From assembly GCA_038373865.1 (NCBI GenBank), contig JAXGGA010002887.1, positions 1 through 64,000 on the forward strand: a DNA stretch of 64,000 bases. The letters are read 5' to 3'. Shown here piece by piece: positions 23,006-35,693 of the stretch. The notes under the pieces are model-generated. The model was given only the letters and a program-made list of their open reading frames with translations. It was not told the origin of the DNA and did no database searches. Positions within the stretch are counted from its first letter, which is position 1. Every line of letters begins with the position of its first letter. The DNA is from Uloborus plumipes. Lineage: Eukaryota; Arthropoda; Arachnida; Araneae; Uloboridae. The position numbers and the translations under genes are program-made.

Positions 23006-24201
23006 TTTTTACTAAAAACAAGTTTTTAGCCTTCAATTTCCCCAACTGGGGGGAGAGTAACTTTAAGTAATTAAAGTAACATGAAAGATATGGGGACAAA
23101 AATAATATTGAAACATGTTTTAAAGTGTCTTTGTTTATTGTTAGAACTTACCTTTTAACCTTGCTCAGAACTCTGTTATATCTTAAATTTACTTTTATTT
23201 AGAAACTTAAAGTTTATTCAAAATAAACACAATCTTATTAGAGAGATGCACAACAATAAACTCATCACAATAAAATATTGTAACAATACAAAAAAGAATG
23301 AAAACCCTAACAAGCTCATTACAATCACTCTCTCTAATATTCTAAAAGCAATAATAAATATTAACTAGTTGCCAAAACAAATTTTCAAAATGTCATAAAA
23401 TTAAATATAAGCAGACGGTAAGTTAAATAATATGGCAATTGAATTTAAATTGTTTTCTTCTAACTTGACCTTAATTTTACTTTTTTAACAATTATTACTT
23501 TTTAAGTGCAGACGATATTTTCCAGTTTTCTGATTTTAGTCATGTTAAATGTTGAAAAGAAAATATTTTTCTTGCGGAATTTAAGCAGAGGGAGTCGATG
23601 TAAAAAAAAAAAGAAGATCAAAGATGATCTAATCCGCATCACTTGAATGCGTCGGTCCCGGTGTGCCCCCGGAGAACAAAAGCGAAACTGACGCGAGGAG
23701 GCATTCCTAAACAGTGAGTTGGCAGACGAGCGTCAAATTTTCGCAAATGTTTTCCTCTTGCATACTTTCTTTTGATCTACTACCGTTTCTGAAGCATGAC
23801 GTTTAAACGTTAAGTGAAATAAACTCTTATTCTTTGTCTATTAGAGTACAAAAGTCATATGGAAATGCTTTTTCTTGATTTGAATCAACTACAGAATTTT
23901 CAAATTCTCGTAATTGCAATTACTACTTGTATTCGTTTGCTTTAGTTAGAATTCTCAATCCGAAGTTATTCGGTCTGATAATATGAGAAATTTTACATTG
24001 TCGTCACAAGAACTTGTCTTATTTATCTGTATGTACTCAAAATATATAAAATATTCAAACCGAATTTATGCACTGAACTAATATGAATTCTTTTAAATTA
24101 TTTAACCAATACAAGTAGGCGAAAATAAACTTGATGGAATTACTGGCATTTATATTCTCGGAGGAAGTATAAGATGCTGATATGCTCAACCCCCAAATTT
24201 A
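23006..24201. other. Unassigned AT-rich DNA
   Basis: A short GC-richer patch (23630-23720) has an AAACA|GTGAGT donor-like word at about 23712 but no clear frame or acceptor. A weak palindrome surrounds 23240-23340. Confidence 0.35.
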
Positions 24202-24824
24202 GGGTATACAGACCAGTGAATGAACATTTCCAGTCAATGAACATCTCGTAATTTTCTTTAAAAAATAAGTTTTTAAACCATTTTTCTTAGATGAATCAGC
24301 AGTAGGCACGTCATTCTACACAGTTCTAAAAAGAAAATGGCTAGAAAAAGCTGCGGTTGTGTTTTGTTAGGGGTGTTCATTCACTGGGTCAAGGCATTTT
24401 TCCCGTTTCAATCCCTCAAAAAACCTGATCCAGAACCATAAAAATTGTTAGATTTAAGTTTTAAATCAATTTCACAATCAACTCCATCATAAATAATTTG
24501 CATAACAATGTTTTTATTTATCAAGATTTAGGTTTGGCAACGGTCTTTGCTTATCTGTCATGTGATGCTTTCTGTAGTTTGATGATGTGTTTTCAGTAGT
24601 ACAGTTTCTTCCATGTTTTGATGTTTGTTTTAGTGTTTCGATTTTACGTTATTTGTTCAATGTGTTGCATGTTCGTTATTTTACTTCTAGTCAAGAATAA
24701 AAGTTGTTTTTTAATTGAGAAATGCTGTCGAACTCTGCTGATTAATTTAACAAAAATTAGTGCTATATTTTTAAAAATAATTACACATATCACCTATAGT
24801 GTTCAGTCATTGGTTGGAAAACCC
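24202..24824. mobile_element. TA-flanked MITE, left bracket of the foldback
   Basis: Termini GGGTATACAGACCAGTG and the diverged inverse ending AACCC, with TA on each side (24200-24201, 24825-24826). An internal CATTCACTGGGTCAAGGCA block is shared with 28218-28577, which lies in the same orientation. A third, solitary end lies at about 34722-34752. The frame 24618-24848 inside is AT-driven and not coding-like. Confidence 0.8.
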
Positions 24825-24925
24825 TATATGCTCAAATATTTTTTTTAATTATCGGAACTATTGAACTAGTGGTTAACACAAACTCAAAATGGAAAAAAAG
24901 TTCAATGAACGTAACTTAGGAAGTA

Positions 24926-27826
24926 TGGGTCATTCCACGTCAAGTGATCCAAAATCTGAGAAAAATTTTACCTTACATTTTTGTATTTCTTTAAAATTTG
25001 GCTCATCAATTGTACCCCTTGAGGTAATCAAAAGTCTCAATTTTTGGATTTTTATCTCGATTATTTTTTCATTTATGAGACTTTGAACTTTGGAAAAACC
25101 CTCGTTTTTCCATAGATAAGGGAACATAAAAGAGACCATAACTCGGCACCAAATATAGATAGAACGATTTGATAAATGGAGTTTTAAAGTACGTTAGTTG
25201 CCGCTTAATCTGATATGCAACATGACTAATTTAATAAAAATTTTATTTAAGAAAAAGTGAAATTTAAATTTCAAATTTAAATTTCTCAAAAAACATATAA
25301 TGAATTTTTTTGAAAAAATTCTCAAAAATTCTTGCGTATTTTATCTATGTTTGTACAAATTTTTAGATTGGGATCTCAATGGGATCATATTTTTTTGAAT
25401 TTTTGAATAAAATTGTATGCGAAAAAAATGATATTTTTTAGATTCTATTTATTTAAATACTAAGTTATTTTACTTGCGATGGTCTAAAAAGTAGTAAAAA
25501 AGCATGAATATGTTTAAAGTGAGCTGGCATGAGCTTATAGATTTGTCAGGTTCATCCCCCCTCCCCCCTCCCCCGGCCAACCACTCTTTTTTTATTTCAA
25601 AACTGTTCAAAATGTTTTTTTAAAAAACTCTTCGATACAAAATGAATCGTAAACATTTAAAGTTGGTAAATAGGTTTCCTTATAACTAGATGAAGTATCT
25701 CCTTCCCCACCTAAATATACCATTCACACTATACTAATATGACGTCTAACCTGGGAATTGAGCTGAGGATTATTTTCACCCTAGGTATATATATTGTTTT
25801 TCAGACGAAGTGTTTCTTTTTCGATCCGAAATTCAAAGTGTACTTTCATTCAATATCTGAAATTTAACTTTATGATTCATTTCATCTCCTACCCCAGCAC
25901 CAATCTTCAATTTTGAAGGGAGGAAATGACTGGGTCTCCCCAAGATCATAGCGAACAGCAAAATAGCACTGTTTCTCCTTGTTCTCATCGTTCTATTTTC
26001 TATTCTTTTCGCACAAAACGGAAAATAAATCAAAATACCAGATCATATGTCTATGTCCCCATAACTATCTTTCCACATTATCTAGTGTGCAGCTGTTATT
26101 TAATTTTTTAAATTGTTTGTGTTCTTTTTCATTTTGTTGTAAAGGAAAGTAATGCAGCAAGATATATCTATACACATATATTAAACAAACACTGCTTTTT
26201 TGATCATAACCTCTCATGTTGTTTAGCTTCTTTACAGATTGCTCCTCCCCCTTACTCTACCTTCCCCTTCCAAACTCTTATTTTTTTATCATCTCGCCTA
26301 ACCCCATTTCAAGCCTTAGTCTCTACTGATGTCTGGTAGTGTTTCAGTTTATTCTGTTTGTTACTCTTTCCTATTAGCTCACGAGCTTTGTCCAATAAGA
26401 GAAAGGAAAGGTAGTGATGAGGACTGACATATAACGTGACACTTTGATTTCTTTTCAGTTTTGTGTGAAAATAATGGGAAAACATTATGAGAACAAGGCG
26501 AAACAGTGCTATTTTGCTGTTTGCCTATGATCTTGGGGCGAACCGCTTCTTTTCTTCCTCCAAAATTGAAGATTGTTGCTGGAGGAGGGGATGAAATGAA
26601 TCATAAGTTTAAATTCAGATATTGAATGGAAGTACACTTTGTGACGGTCGGATTGAAAAAGAAACACTTCATCTGAAATACAATATATACCTAGGGGGAA
26701 AATAATCCTCAAATCAATCCCCAAGTGAGACGTCATATTAGTATAGCGTTAATGGTATATTTGGGTGGGGGAAGGGTTGTACTTTGCCTTGTTATAAGGA
26801 AGCCCATTTACAACTTTAAATAAGTTTATTGTTCATGTTGTATCAAAGAGGGTTTTTGTTAGCATTTTAAACAGTTTGGGAAAAAAATGGTTGGGTCGGG
26901 AAGGAAGGGAGGGGGAGCTGACCAATCTACAAGTTAATGCTAGCTCACTTACCTAGAGTGAAAATAATAGTCAATTTAATCCCCAGGTTATATGTCATAT
27001 TAGTACAGCGATAATGGCATATTTGGGTGGAGGAGGGGGATACTTCGTCTAGTTATAAGGAAACCCATTTACCAACTTTAAATAAGCTTACTATTATTCA
27101 TTTTGTATTAATTTTTTTATTTTTTATTTTTTAACATTTTGAACAGTTTTGAATTAAAAAAGTGTGGCTGTGCGGGTGAGGAAGGGGGGAGGGTAGTGAA
27201 TATGACAAATCTATAAGCTCATGCCAGCTCACTTTAAACATATTCATGTTTGTTTACTACTTTTTAGACCATCGCAAGCAAGATAACTTAGTATTTAAAT
27301 AAATAGAATCTAAAAAATATTGTCTAAAAATATTTTTTTCGTATACAGTTTTATTCAAAAATTCAAAAAAATATGATCCCATTGAGATCCCAATCTAAAA
27401 ATTTGTACAAACATAGATAAAATACGCAAGAATTTTTGAGAATTTTTTCAAAAAAATTCATTATATGTTTTTTGAGAAATTTAAATTTGAAATTTAAATT
27501 TCACTTTTTCTTAAATAAAATTTTTATTAAATTAGTCATGTTGCATATCAGATTAAGCGGCAACTAACGTACTTTAAAACTCCATTTACCAAATCGTTCT
27601 ATCTATATTTGGTGCCGAGTTATGGTCTCTTTTATGTTCCCTTATCTATGGAAAAACGAGGGTTTTTCCAAAGTTCAAAGTCTCATAAATGAAAAAATAA
27701 TCGAGATAAAAATCCAAAAATTGAGACTTTTGATTACCTCAAGGGTTACAATTGATGAGCCAAATGTGAAAGAAATACAAAAATGTAAGGTAAAAAACGC
27801 TGGATCACTTGACATGGAATGACCCG
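24926..27826. mobile_element. 2.9-kb foldback element with arms over 1 kb
   Basis: The left arm (24926 to about 25985) pairs, inverted, with the right arm (about 26480-27826). The ends are GGGTCATTCCACGTCAAG and its near-perfect inverse, each next to TA. The outer 650 bp of the arms are nearly identical; the inner parts are more diverged. The right arm is longer because an inner segment of about 280 bp is present twice. The single-copy centre (about 25985-26480) has no recognisable gene. No transposase is visible, so mobilisation would be in trans. The long arms would give an extended hairpin RNA if transcribed through. Confidence 0.9.
26690..27240. repeat. Direct duplication inside the right arm of the foldback
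   Basis: Two consecutive segments, about 26690-26960 and about 26960-27240, each run from a CCTAG..GAAAATAAT word through CATATTAGTA, GGCATATTTGGGTGG, TTATAAGGAA and a G-rich tract to GCTCACTT. Only one matching segment exists in the left arm (about 25530-25790). Confidence 0.8.
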
Positions 27827-28217
27827 TATGTCAATTACTCAACCAAAAAACGCTATAAATATTGTTTCTAAAAATCTTCAAAATTCAATTGCATTGTATA
27901 GAAGAAGAGTCCATGTTCTTCTTCATAAAGTTCATTGGAAAAGCAAGTATCTAACCTATTCGAGTAATTGTAGGGTAATTTGTGCAACAACGGACATTTC
28001 TTTTGAAATATCCATCGTCTTTTTATTTTTATTTTTATTTTTTTGTGAGCACCCCTTAAAGGCAGCTGAAAAGCTTTGCGAGTCGTAATAGGAACTGATT
28101 GTTTTGCAGGCATACCCCCAAAATCTTCTTTTCTACACCTCACCGCAAGTATTTGCTTTGGTCCTGAAACTTGCCGTTCGTTATATAAATTCAACGATAA
28201 ATTTTACGACAGTTATA

Positions 28218-28577
28218 GGGTACACAGACCACTGAATGAACACCTCGTAATTTTCTTTAAAAAATAAGTTTCAAACTATTTTTCTTAGATGAATCAGCAG
28301 TAGGCATGTCATTCTGCACATTTCTAAAAAGAAAATGGCTAGAAAATGCTGCGTTTGTGTTTGGGGTGTTCATTCACTGGGTCAAGGCACTTTTCCCCCT
28401 TTCAATCCCCCAAAAAACCTGATCCAGAACCATAACAATTAGCGCAATATTTTTAAAAGCAATTACATATATTAAGGGTTTTTACTATCATGCGACAAAT
28501 GTTACAATTTTTAGCGATGCTATTAATTTTTGAGAACGAAATTTCGCTTAGGTGTTCATTCACTGGTCGGTATACCC
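28218..28577. mobile_element. TA-flanked MITE, right bracket of the foldback
   Basis: Ends GGGTACACAGACCACTG and CATTCACTGGTCGGTATACCC, flanked by TA (28216-28217, 28578-28579). Shares its first 230 bp with the MITE at 24202 in direct orientation; it is shorter by an internal deletion. Confidence 0.85.
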
Positions 28578-28690
28578 TATTAATGTCTCTTAATTTTTTG
28601 CACCTTAACCCGTGCTCAATACCAAATGAACAGGATTCCTTCTAAGACTCTGTGGGAGGGCCACTAATCCATTAGCCTCGTCACTATTTA

Positions 28691-30808
28691 GGGGAAGACC
28701 GCCTATATTGGACCCCCTAAGAACAGGAGGCCTGTGTCACTCAATGTGAAGCAAAACAGAAATGCAAAATAGGGCATCGTGAGCTAAATTTAATCAGGAA
28801 CCGCCCTAGGAGCTTATATTTTCTAAAAATATGAAAATTATTTTTTAAAAAATTATCTTATAAAAAGTTGCAAAAGTCCAATTTAGGCATATATGCGCGT
28901 AAATTGAATTTAGGAACCATGCGCTTCCTAAATTGGACCGTACCAGGAAAACGTAGAATAATTTATATTTGAACTATACAGCTGTTTTCAAGGATTTGCA
29001 ATAGAATTTCTTTTGCTTCGGCCTCACTTAGGCAGTGTTGATCAACTCGCCGATGGCATTTCATACAGTTAATCATGTTTTGTACTTCATCTCTATGACA
29101 AATATTGCAATAACAATTGTTTTGTGCAGTTTCTTGCTTCTTCTTGTGCGACTTTTTCTGCTATATGCATCTTTTATACGGCGTTAGAATGATTGCTGAG
29201 ACAGCCTTCCTTTTTGTTCTTTCTATTTTTTTAAACAAAGGTGATATGTAGGACGGCTTTACAAAATCATAGTTAGAGTTGGTTATCATGTTTTGATGAG
29301 AACTATCCGCCGATTCTGCAGAAATTGTACTAATTTAAGTCGTAGCTAGTTCTTGTACATGGTGTACAGAACATGTAACATGTTCACTTTGAGTAGTTTT
29401 ATCTGGACTACTTGCCTCTAATTCTGCTGCAGCCAAGTCAATGTCATTTAACACATGTCAATTGACAGGCCAAACTGCTGTTCTTTGGAATCAACTCAGA
29501 GCATTTGCCATGGCCTTAATTGCGGTTTGCCTATAAGAGTTACCAAACAGTTCTCTTATGCGATATTATATAATGGATCTCATTAAATGTTTTCGCATCC
29601 ATGTATTTCGCGCACATGCTCGATTAAAATATGAAGATAGACTGAATAAAACCACATATACGTGCATGATGTGTTTAAAGAGAAAGCATTATTATAGCGT
29701 TCTCGTTAGAAAAGTTCATTGCATCAGTGTTCTTTATGTAAGTGCTGTGCCTATCCGTTATAGAAGGATATTCTTTTTACATTGCTTGGTTTAACAGTTT
29801 TGATGAAAGGTTGTATCAATTGTGCAAATTATCGTTTGTGATCTAACATTTTTTTTAACAAGCATATTGCTCACCAGGGAAGCTTATACGATAAGGTCAT
29901 ACATGTAACGTAATCTTTTGAAAATAAGCATGGGGAGCTTGCACTCATGCAGCAAATAACTAGTGTGTTTCTACCACGTTCACCATTCATTACTGATGCA
30001 ATCTGATGTTAACTTCTATACGTCAATATATTTTGGGACTTTTGGACAGTGAAAAGATAGGCTTCATCTACATTGAACATTTTAGTAGCATATAATTGTT
30101 TCCAAAATATCGAAGAATTTCATATTTTTCTCTCGGTAAACCAGATTAAATGTTATTTAAGTTAATAACTATGTTTAACAACCTGAAACTGCAGCTTAAT
30201 GGGTGAAGAGAGAAAAAAAAACATACATTTCTGCTTGGTAAAAATGTACTTGATAAAAAAGTTTAAATGAATATCCTGAATAGGTGTTAAAATATGCTTA
30301 AAATAATTTTAACTACGCTATTAAATAAAAAGAGTCACTTATTTTATGTTACGATTAATAAAAAGTCTTGTTTAAAATCATATTCTTAATTTGGACCACC
30401 GGTCCAATATAGGAAAATTTTTTCGGTCCAATGAAGGAAAACACGCCATTTTTTATTCTTCAGCTCATAGCTCTGTCAAAAACTATCACAATAGCGCATA
30501 GAAATACATCGATGTAATCCTTATTAAACACAGATTATAATACTGTAACAGCATTTTACCACAATTCACAAGTTTTTGAGTCATCTTTCTAGAAACAAGT
30601 CCGCAAAATAAGATTTCTAACGTTTTCAACACAAATCAAGCCGTAACTCACGCTAAACAGTTCGAAGACCGGTGAAACTTCATACACATTGATTTTATTC
30701 CTAAAACTTTATGTTTCTACTATTAAAGTGTAGCACAGATCTCTGTACTAGATTTTAAGCCCGAAGTCCAATTTAAGCAGTGGTCCAATATAGGCGGTCT
30801 TCCCCTAC
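28691..30808 (-). mobile_element. Pogo/Tigger-like DNA transposon, decayed
   Basis: Long inverted termini, GGGGAAGACCGCCTATATTGG on the left and the inverse ending GGCGGTCTTCCCC on the right, are flanked by TA, as in the Tc1/mariner/pogo superfamily. Copies of GGTCCAATATAGG-type words recur near both ends (28707, 28872, 28927, 30391, 30424, 30765). The minus strand between about 30120 and 28963 holds the ruins of a transposase (next entry). The left-hand 690 bp of the minus-strand reading direction lack a recognisable helix-turn-helix region, so the 5' coding part is lost. Confidence 0.88.
28963..30120 (-). pseudogene. Pogo/jerky-type transposase pseudogene
   Basis: In minus-strand order I read FNVDEAYLFTVQKS (about 30079-30037), the first catalytic-aspartate block of the DDE_1 (pogo/jerky/CENP-B) family. 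Then come NGERGRNTLVICC (about 29995-29945), LFGNSYRQ (about 29550) of the C-terminal helical region, an I-W-P word, and a C-terminal CYCNIC...CMKCH cysteine cluster (about 29120-29055) like the PHD-type finger found at the end of many jerky-like transposases. These pieces lie in different frames with several stops, so it is a dead gene. The N-terminal DNA-binding half is missing. Family assignment rests on motif memory, not on a search. Confidence 0.8.
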
Positions 30809-32786
30809 TCAATAAAAGAAAATAAAAATTGATTTGTTTTGCAATGATGCCGAAGAAAGTAAAGAATTCGTTCCCAACTAAAACGCTTTAGGAAAAACTC
30901 TTAACACAAGCTCAGCAAACTTATCATTATTTTCATTTTCCGTTCTTTTATTTGTAGTAATAACAGCGTGCGCTAAGTACCAGATTAGTAATGCTTTGGT
31001 GTCTCCTTGTTTTCCCTTTGCTTCCACTATTTAAATAAGTCCTGAGACATTAGCAATGCCTAAATGATCTTACCTCATGAACTGCCGATAGTTCTTTCGC
31101 GGAACAAAACAAAAGTGGAAAAAAAGAAGTGCTCTTAGTCGTGGGAAACGAGAGGCTTAGCAAATCTTGATCATTGTTATTAAAACTACGAGTTGCTCCA
31201 ACAACGCCCTGCCTGACTTCGCAAGGTTATTGGCATTACGTCAGGCACCGAAAGAAGTTCAGTCTGAGGCTTACGTTGATAGCCCGACTCATCTGACATT
31301 TTGGATCCTTAAGAAACCACCAGTATGTGTACCAAAATGGCGTGATTACTGGCAGCTAAGTTTCAGATATGTTGCTTGATTGATGTGTTACTATTGTGGT
31401 TTGTAAAGGCAAAAGATTTCTTTCACTTCTATTTAAAATAACTGAAATGTAAAAATGCAACTATCTACATGAAACTCGTCCCCAAAAAGCTGTGATTAAG
31501 TTTAAGAAATTAGTTAAAATGTTAGATTTGCTCCAAGAGGCGTTTACCCTCAATTTCTTATCAATTATTTTTACGACGTAGCAACAATAATAATGTTTTT
31601 AAAAAGAACCCCAAAACCAGGTTTCGAATCATTTTTTTTAGCTCCGGCTTTCGTTTCATCAAAAATAACGGCTTTTGAGTCAGTTCCTGATGAATAATTT
31701 TATTTAAGTATATAATACTTGTTTATACTGAAAATATAAGTCTATCATAAATGCAACAGTACACGTGTCGTGTACTTGTACACATAATAACCTTATGGTC
31801 AAAGTTGAATTGGAAAATATTGAGATGTTGGTTTCAGTAACAAAATGACTAGAGATATACCGAGCTCGAATAAACCGATATTGGTTTTCGGTTCAGTTCC
31901 GGTTTTAGATCTGAAAAAAGTTACGGTTTTTCCTGGTTTTTGGCTCAGTTGCGGTTTATAATCCTGCTTGAAACAAGGCTCCAGTTCACTCTTGGTACCA
32001 AAAATGTCCGATAGGTGAGCCCGTCCTCTAAAGTGGTTCTTGCTCAGTCGTATGTTGTGGAGTACCTCCTCTCAAATAGGGGGAAAGGGAAAGGAAATCT
32101 TGATTGCAACTGTCATTTATGTATGGTGTATTTGTGTTTTAATTGATATCCCACATTATGCTACCGTGATATAATTTTTCTTTGTGATATTGGCAATGTC
32201 TTAGCTTGTTTCTACTTTGCTTTGTTTACGACGTTAGATAAGTAACTAATTAGTATTCTATGATGGAAGTGTGATAGATTAAAATAAATAAACTAGTTCA
32301 TGCCTGGGATTTCCTCGCGATATTCAAGGACAGTGAAAATGAGACAATACAACTGACTATTTCACACCTAGCTTTTATTAATAAAGCGTGAAAGTTGCAT
32401 TGTTATGTTTTTTTAATTTGTTTTGTTGCTTAATCTGTATAATTGGTTTTCATAACAATACTCAAGGCGGTTTTTTAGATTGTCAGATCATTTTAGAGAC
32501 AGATCAATTGTTTACAAGAAATAGATTTAGGTTTAAGAAATTGTTCATGTTTTCCTTTAAGTTTAAAGTATTTTTGTGTTGCCCCAAATTTAGAGTATTT
32601 TTTCCTCCAAAATAAAATATTTTTACAGATCATTAAGATAAATTCTTTTTGCTTAAATAATTTTGTTCAATTTGCTTTAACTCTTCAACTGAGTCCAATC
32701 TAAATTTAGCTTTATGGTGTGTTTAAAATCAGTTCGCACGAAATAAAAACGTCTATTCATCTGCACATCAACATGTATTTTGTGAC
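30809..32786. other. Unassigned DNA with two odd patches
   Basis: 31167-31380 is GC-richer and open on the plus strand but unrecognised and without splice signals. 31850-31975 is built from CGGTTTTCGGTT and CCGGTTTT-type words preceded by GAGATATACCGAGCTCG; this looks like the subterminal part of a transposon, but no bounded element can be drawn. Confidence 0.35.
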
Positions 32787-33180
32787 GGCTGGGTGGCATA
32801 GTGGTTAGACGTTAGCTTGCTACGTCTTCTTTGGGAGTTGGTTCTGGGCCCAATGACCAAGTTGTTAGTGGATTTTCGAGGCATAGAAAATTTACAGAAC
32901 CCATGTCGCATGATTATCGGCCCGTTAAAAATACATTGAGTGACTCTTTCGTTCAGGCACTTTCGGCAAAATTTAATTTCTTCAGCAGTTTCGCACAATG
33001 AGGTCCCGGGGTTCAGCTATCTGGTGAAAGTTGGTGTCTAAGTTAGCTGTGCCACTGATATCCAAGTCTTAAGGTGGCGAGTAAAAAATTAGGTTCCGTG
33101 TCCATCTTAGTTGGTCCGTAAAAAAGGCTAAGGCCCTTATGCAGCCTCATTGTGAAGGGGAAGAGTCGGAAGGGGGGGGG
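32787..33180 (+). mobile_element. tRNA-derived SINE (family C), ends approximate
   Basis: The head GGCTGGGTGGCATAGTGGTTAG contains a good A box (TGGCATAGTGG), and a degenerate B box (GGTTCTGGGCCC) follows about 40 bases later, as in polymerase III SINE heads. A GC-richer body runs to a G-run near 33180. No target-site duplication was found, so the 3' end is a guess. A minus-strand open frame over the head (32998-32768) is a by-product. Confidence 0.6.
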
Positions 33181-34260
33181 GAGTTGGCTTGCGAAAACTC
33201 ATAGAGTTTTCAGTTTATGTGTTCTTTTTTGTCTGCGAAAGTAATCACCTTGAAACGAATTAGAAACTATCATGGGCAACAAAATCCTTTCTCCTAATTT
33301 TGAGTTATAAAAATCCTCAAATCTTTCGTAAATCGTATCAAGAGAAAATGTGAATATTAATTTGAAAAATTCTTTGTCTCGAAAAACTAAAATGAATATG
33401 AAACATTTGCGTCAGAAATTAAATTTTAAAGTTTTTTTCTCAACACGATGAAAAGTATGGAGTTCCACGTTCGAACAAGTTCCATAAACAGTTTTCCAGC
33501 ACATTAACACTGCGTGCTTGAAAAAAATTAGTTCATAACTTTTTTTTATTTGAAGGCGCATAATTATGAGTCCGTTCATAGTTTTCAACTTATTATGGTA
33601 AAAAATGACTTTTATCACAGTAATGCTTTTTAAATATAATGCTCTAAAAATCACCTTTAGTTTCTAATGTCAAAGATTTTTCAATTGTTTATTTAACATT
33701 AGCCTTTTGAACTATATAATTACATGAAATGTATCTTATTTTTAGTTGAAGAGTGTTATTCTTAAATAAGACATAGAATTCAGAATGTGTTTCTGTACCC
33801 GTGTCAATGTCTAACCTATCATAGCATATTAATGAAATCGGGCCAAGATTAAAATTGAAAATTGAAAAAAGGAAAAAAAACCTGAGTGCACTCTGACATT
33901 CTTAGAGGGCTGTACAACACACAATGTACAGAAAAATAGGTGTGTGTGTGTGCTTATGTACACGCGTAAGGCGTTGTACTTCTAAAATTTCTAATTTTGT
34001 GTAAAGTTAATTTTTGATATTAAATTTAATTCTAGTACAAATGAAGCTAATATAAAATATTTATGGGTCAGAATTGTTATAAATAAAATTTTCATGTGTA
34101 CAATATTTGTGGTGGATGAAGAGCACAACGTAGCGCAGTCGATTGGGAAGATTAAAGGAGCAATTCCTATCATCTGTTTCCAATACGAAAATAGGAACTT
34201 TCAGCGAATAACTGTAAAAACCTTAAACTAATAACAAAAAAAAAATATAATATCGTGAAC
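33181..34260. other. Unassigned AT-rich DNA
   Basis: Nothing beyond a TG-run near 33942 and AT-driven open frames on the minus strand. Confidence 0.4.
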
Positions 34261-34363
34261 AATAATTTAAAAGGCTTTTTTTCGTAATTCGTTTAAGATT
34301 AACCTATTAATAATAATTTAAAAGGCTTTTTTTCCGAACTTCGTTTGAGATTAACCTATTAAT
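34261..34363. repeat. 51-bp tandem duplication
   Basis: AATAATTTAAAAGGCTTTTT begins at 34261 and again at 34312, each followed by CGT(A/T)(A/G)GATTAACCTATTAA-type sequence. Confidence 0.9.
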
Positions 34364-35593
34364 TATCTAAAAATAACTTGTGACGAGACAATACAATGTT
34401 GTGACGAGCGAAAAACCGTTGCTCTGCTGTGCTGCGAACCGCTGCAGAAAAGACAGTTTTACAGAGATTGTAAATCGAACATAGATCTTGAAATCGAAGT
34501 GTGAAAGTGAGCATGGCGTTACAGGAAAATATCGCCATTTTGACATTGGATTTCACATCTAGTTTTTGGCGTCGACCAAGTGATTGCTAATAGTTTATGA
34601 CATCATTTCTGATTCTGTATTTTCTCTTTATATTGAAAGGTTACATCGCGGTAGAAGGAAGTGACTACTGCAAATTTATCTAAGAAAAATATTTTAAAAC
34701 TTTATTTTTTCATAAAAATTGCTAGGTGTTCATTCAGTGGTTGGTGTACAATTATAAAGTTTTGTGATGCTCACAGCGCCAACTTATTAGTTTTCTTTTG
34801 CTTAGCAATGAGAATTCTCCCGAAACGACACACACACAAACACATTCGCAAAAAGCAAAGCTTCAACTAGAACCCGTAAAAAGCCGCGTAATGATACCTA
34901 TATGTGATAATTTATGCTCTCCGAATCCACTACATATTGACACTAATATTATTTACTGCAGTTGTTTTGCAAGCGCGCAAAAAGGGACTTGTGATGGAAG
35001 AGCCCTAATCTTTTTGTTCACTTCTTTGTCTTAAGTTATCCCTAGTGGGGAGGTTGCAAAACCGTAAAGTGTATTATAAACCATTGATTGGAAAGTGTAT
35101 TTTATTTATGGCAAAGATAGATTGTCAGTTCAAGGAGAACAGCACTGCTTGACGTTTTGATAAGACAATAAGATTTAAGAACTAAAACTCGGGCTCTCCA
35201 TTGTATTCATTCGTGAAAGCAGCTGGTGAATGATTTTTTTCCCAACTTTTTGGGGTTGATTTTATCTTCTGCCGGGTATGGCCATGAATTAGTTAAAAGC
35301 CAATACGCATTGAAATGTACTTAAACAAAGTAATTAATTATCTTGTTTGAGTTATAACGCGTGCTTTTTACACAGTCGTAATAAGTTGAATCTACGAAAG
35401 GATTAAGGATTAAAGAAATGTATTGGAAGTTATCGTTACCAAAATAAGTAAGGGTCATTCGTTATTAAGAGTGAGAAATACAAAACCTGATGTTGTAAGA
35501 CAGAAACGTGGTTGAGCACAATGAAATTGAAAACATTCATAAAATAAACGAAATAAGCAATGAGAAAAGTAAATTTTGAGCTGTTTAATAGTT
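34364..35593. other. Unassigned DNA with one MITE end
   Basis: At about 34722-34752 the sequence GGTGTTCATTCAGTGG matches the terminus of the 24202/28218 MITE family, as a solitary truncated end. The rest is unassigned. Confidence 0.45.
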
Positions 35594-35595
35594 AT

Positions 35596-35693
35596 ACAGT
35601 GGTTCCCGCTTGTATGAATCAAGTTGTTCGAAACAGTTTTGATTAAAACGGCTGATTCAACTAACCACTGATTCAATTAACCGGTTTCCACTG
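35596..35693. mobile_element. 98-bp mini-MITE, mariner/pogo-like
   Basis: Starts CAGTGGTTCCCGCTTG and ends CCGGTTTCCACTG, imperfect inverted termini, with TGATTCAA words inside both ends. TA precedes it and CA follows, consistent with a TA target mutated on one side. Confidence 0.65.

Noticed and set aside
23630..23720. Exon-like GC-richer patch with AAACA|GTGAGT
   Set aside because: No acceptor with a pyrimidine tract and no frame with coding bias.
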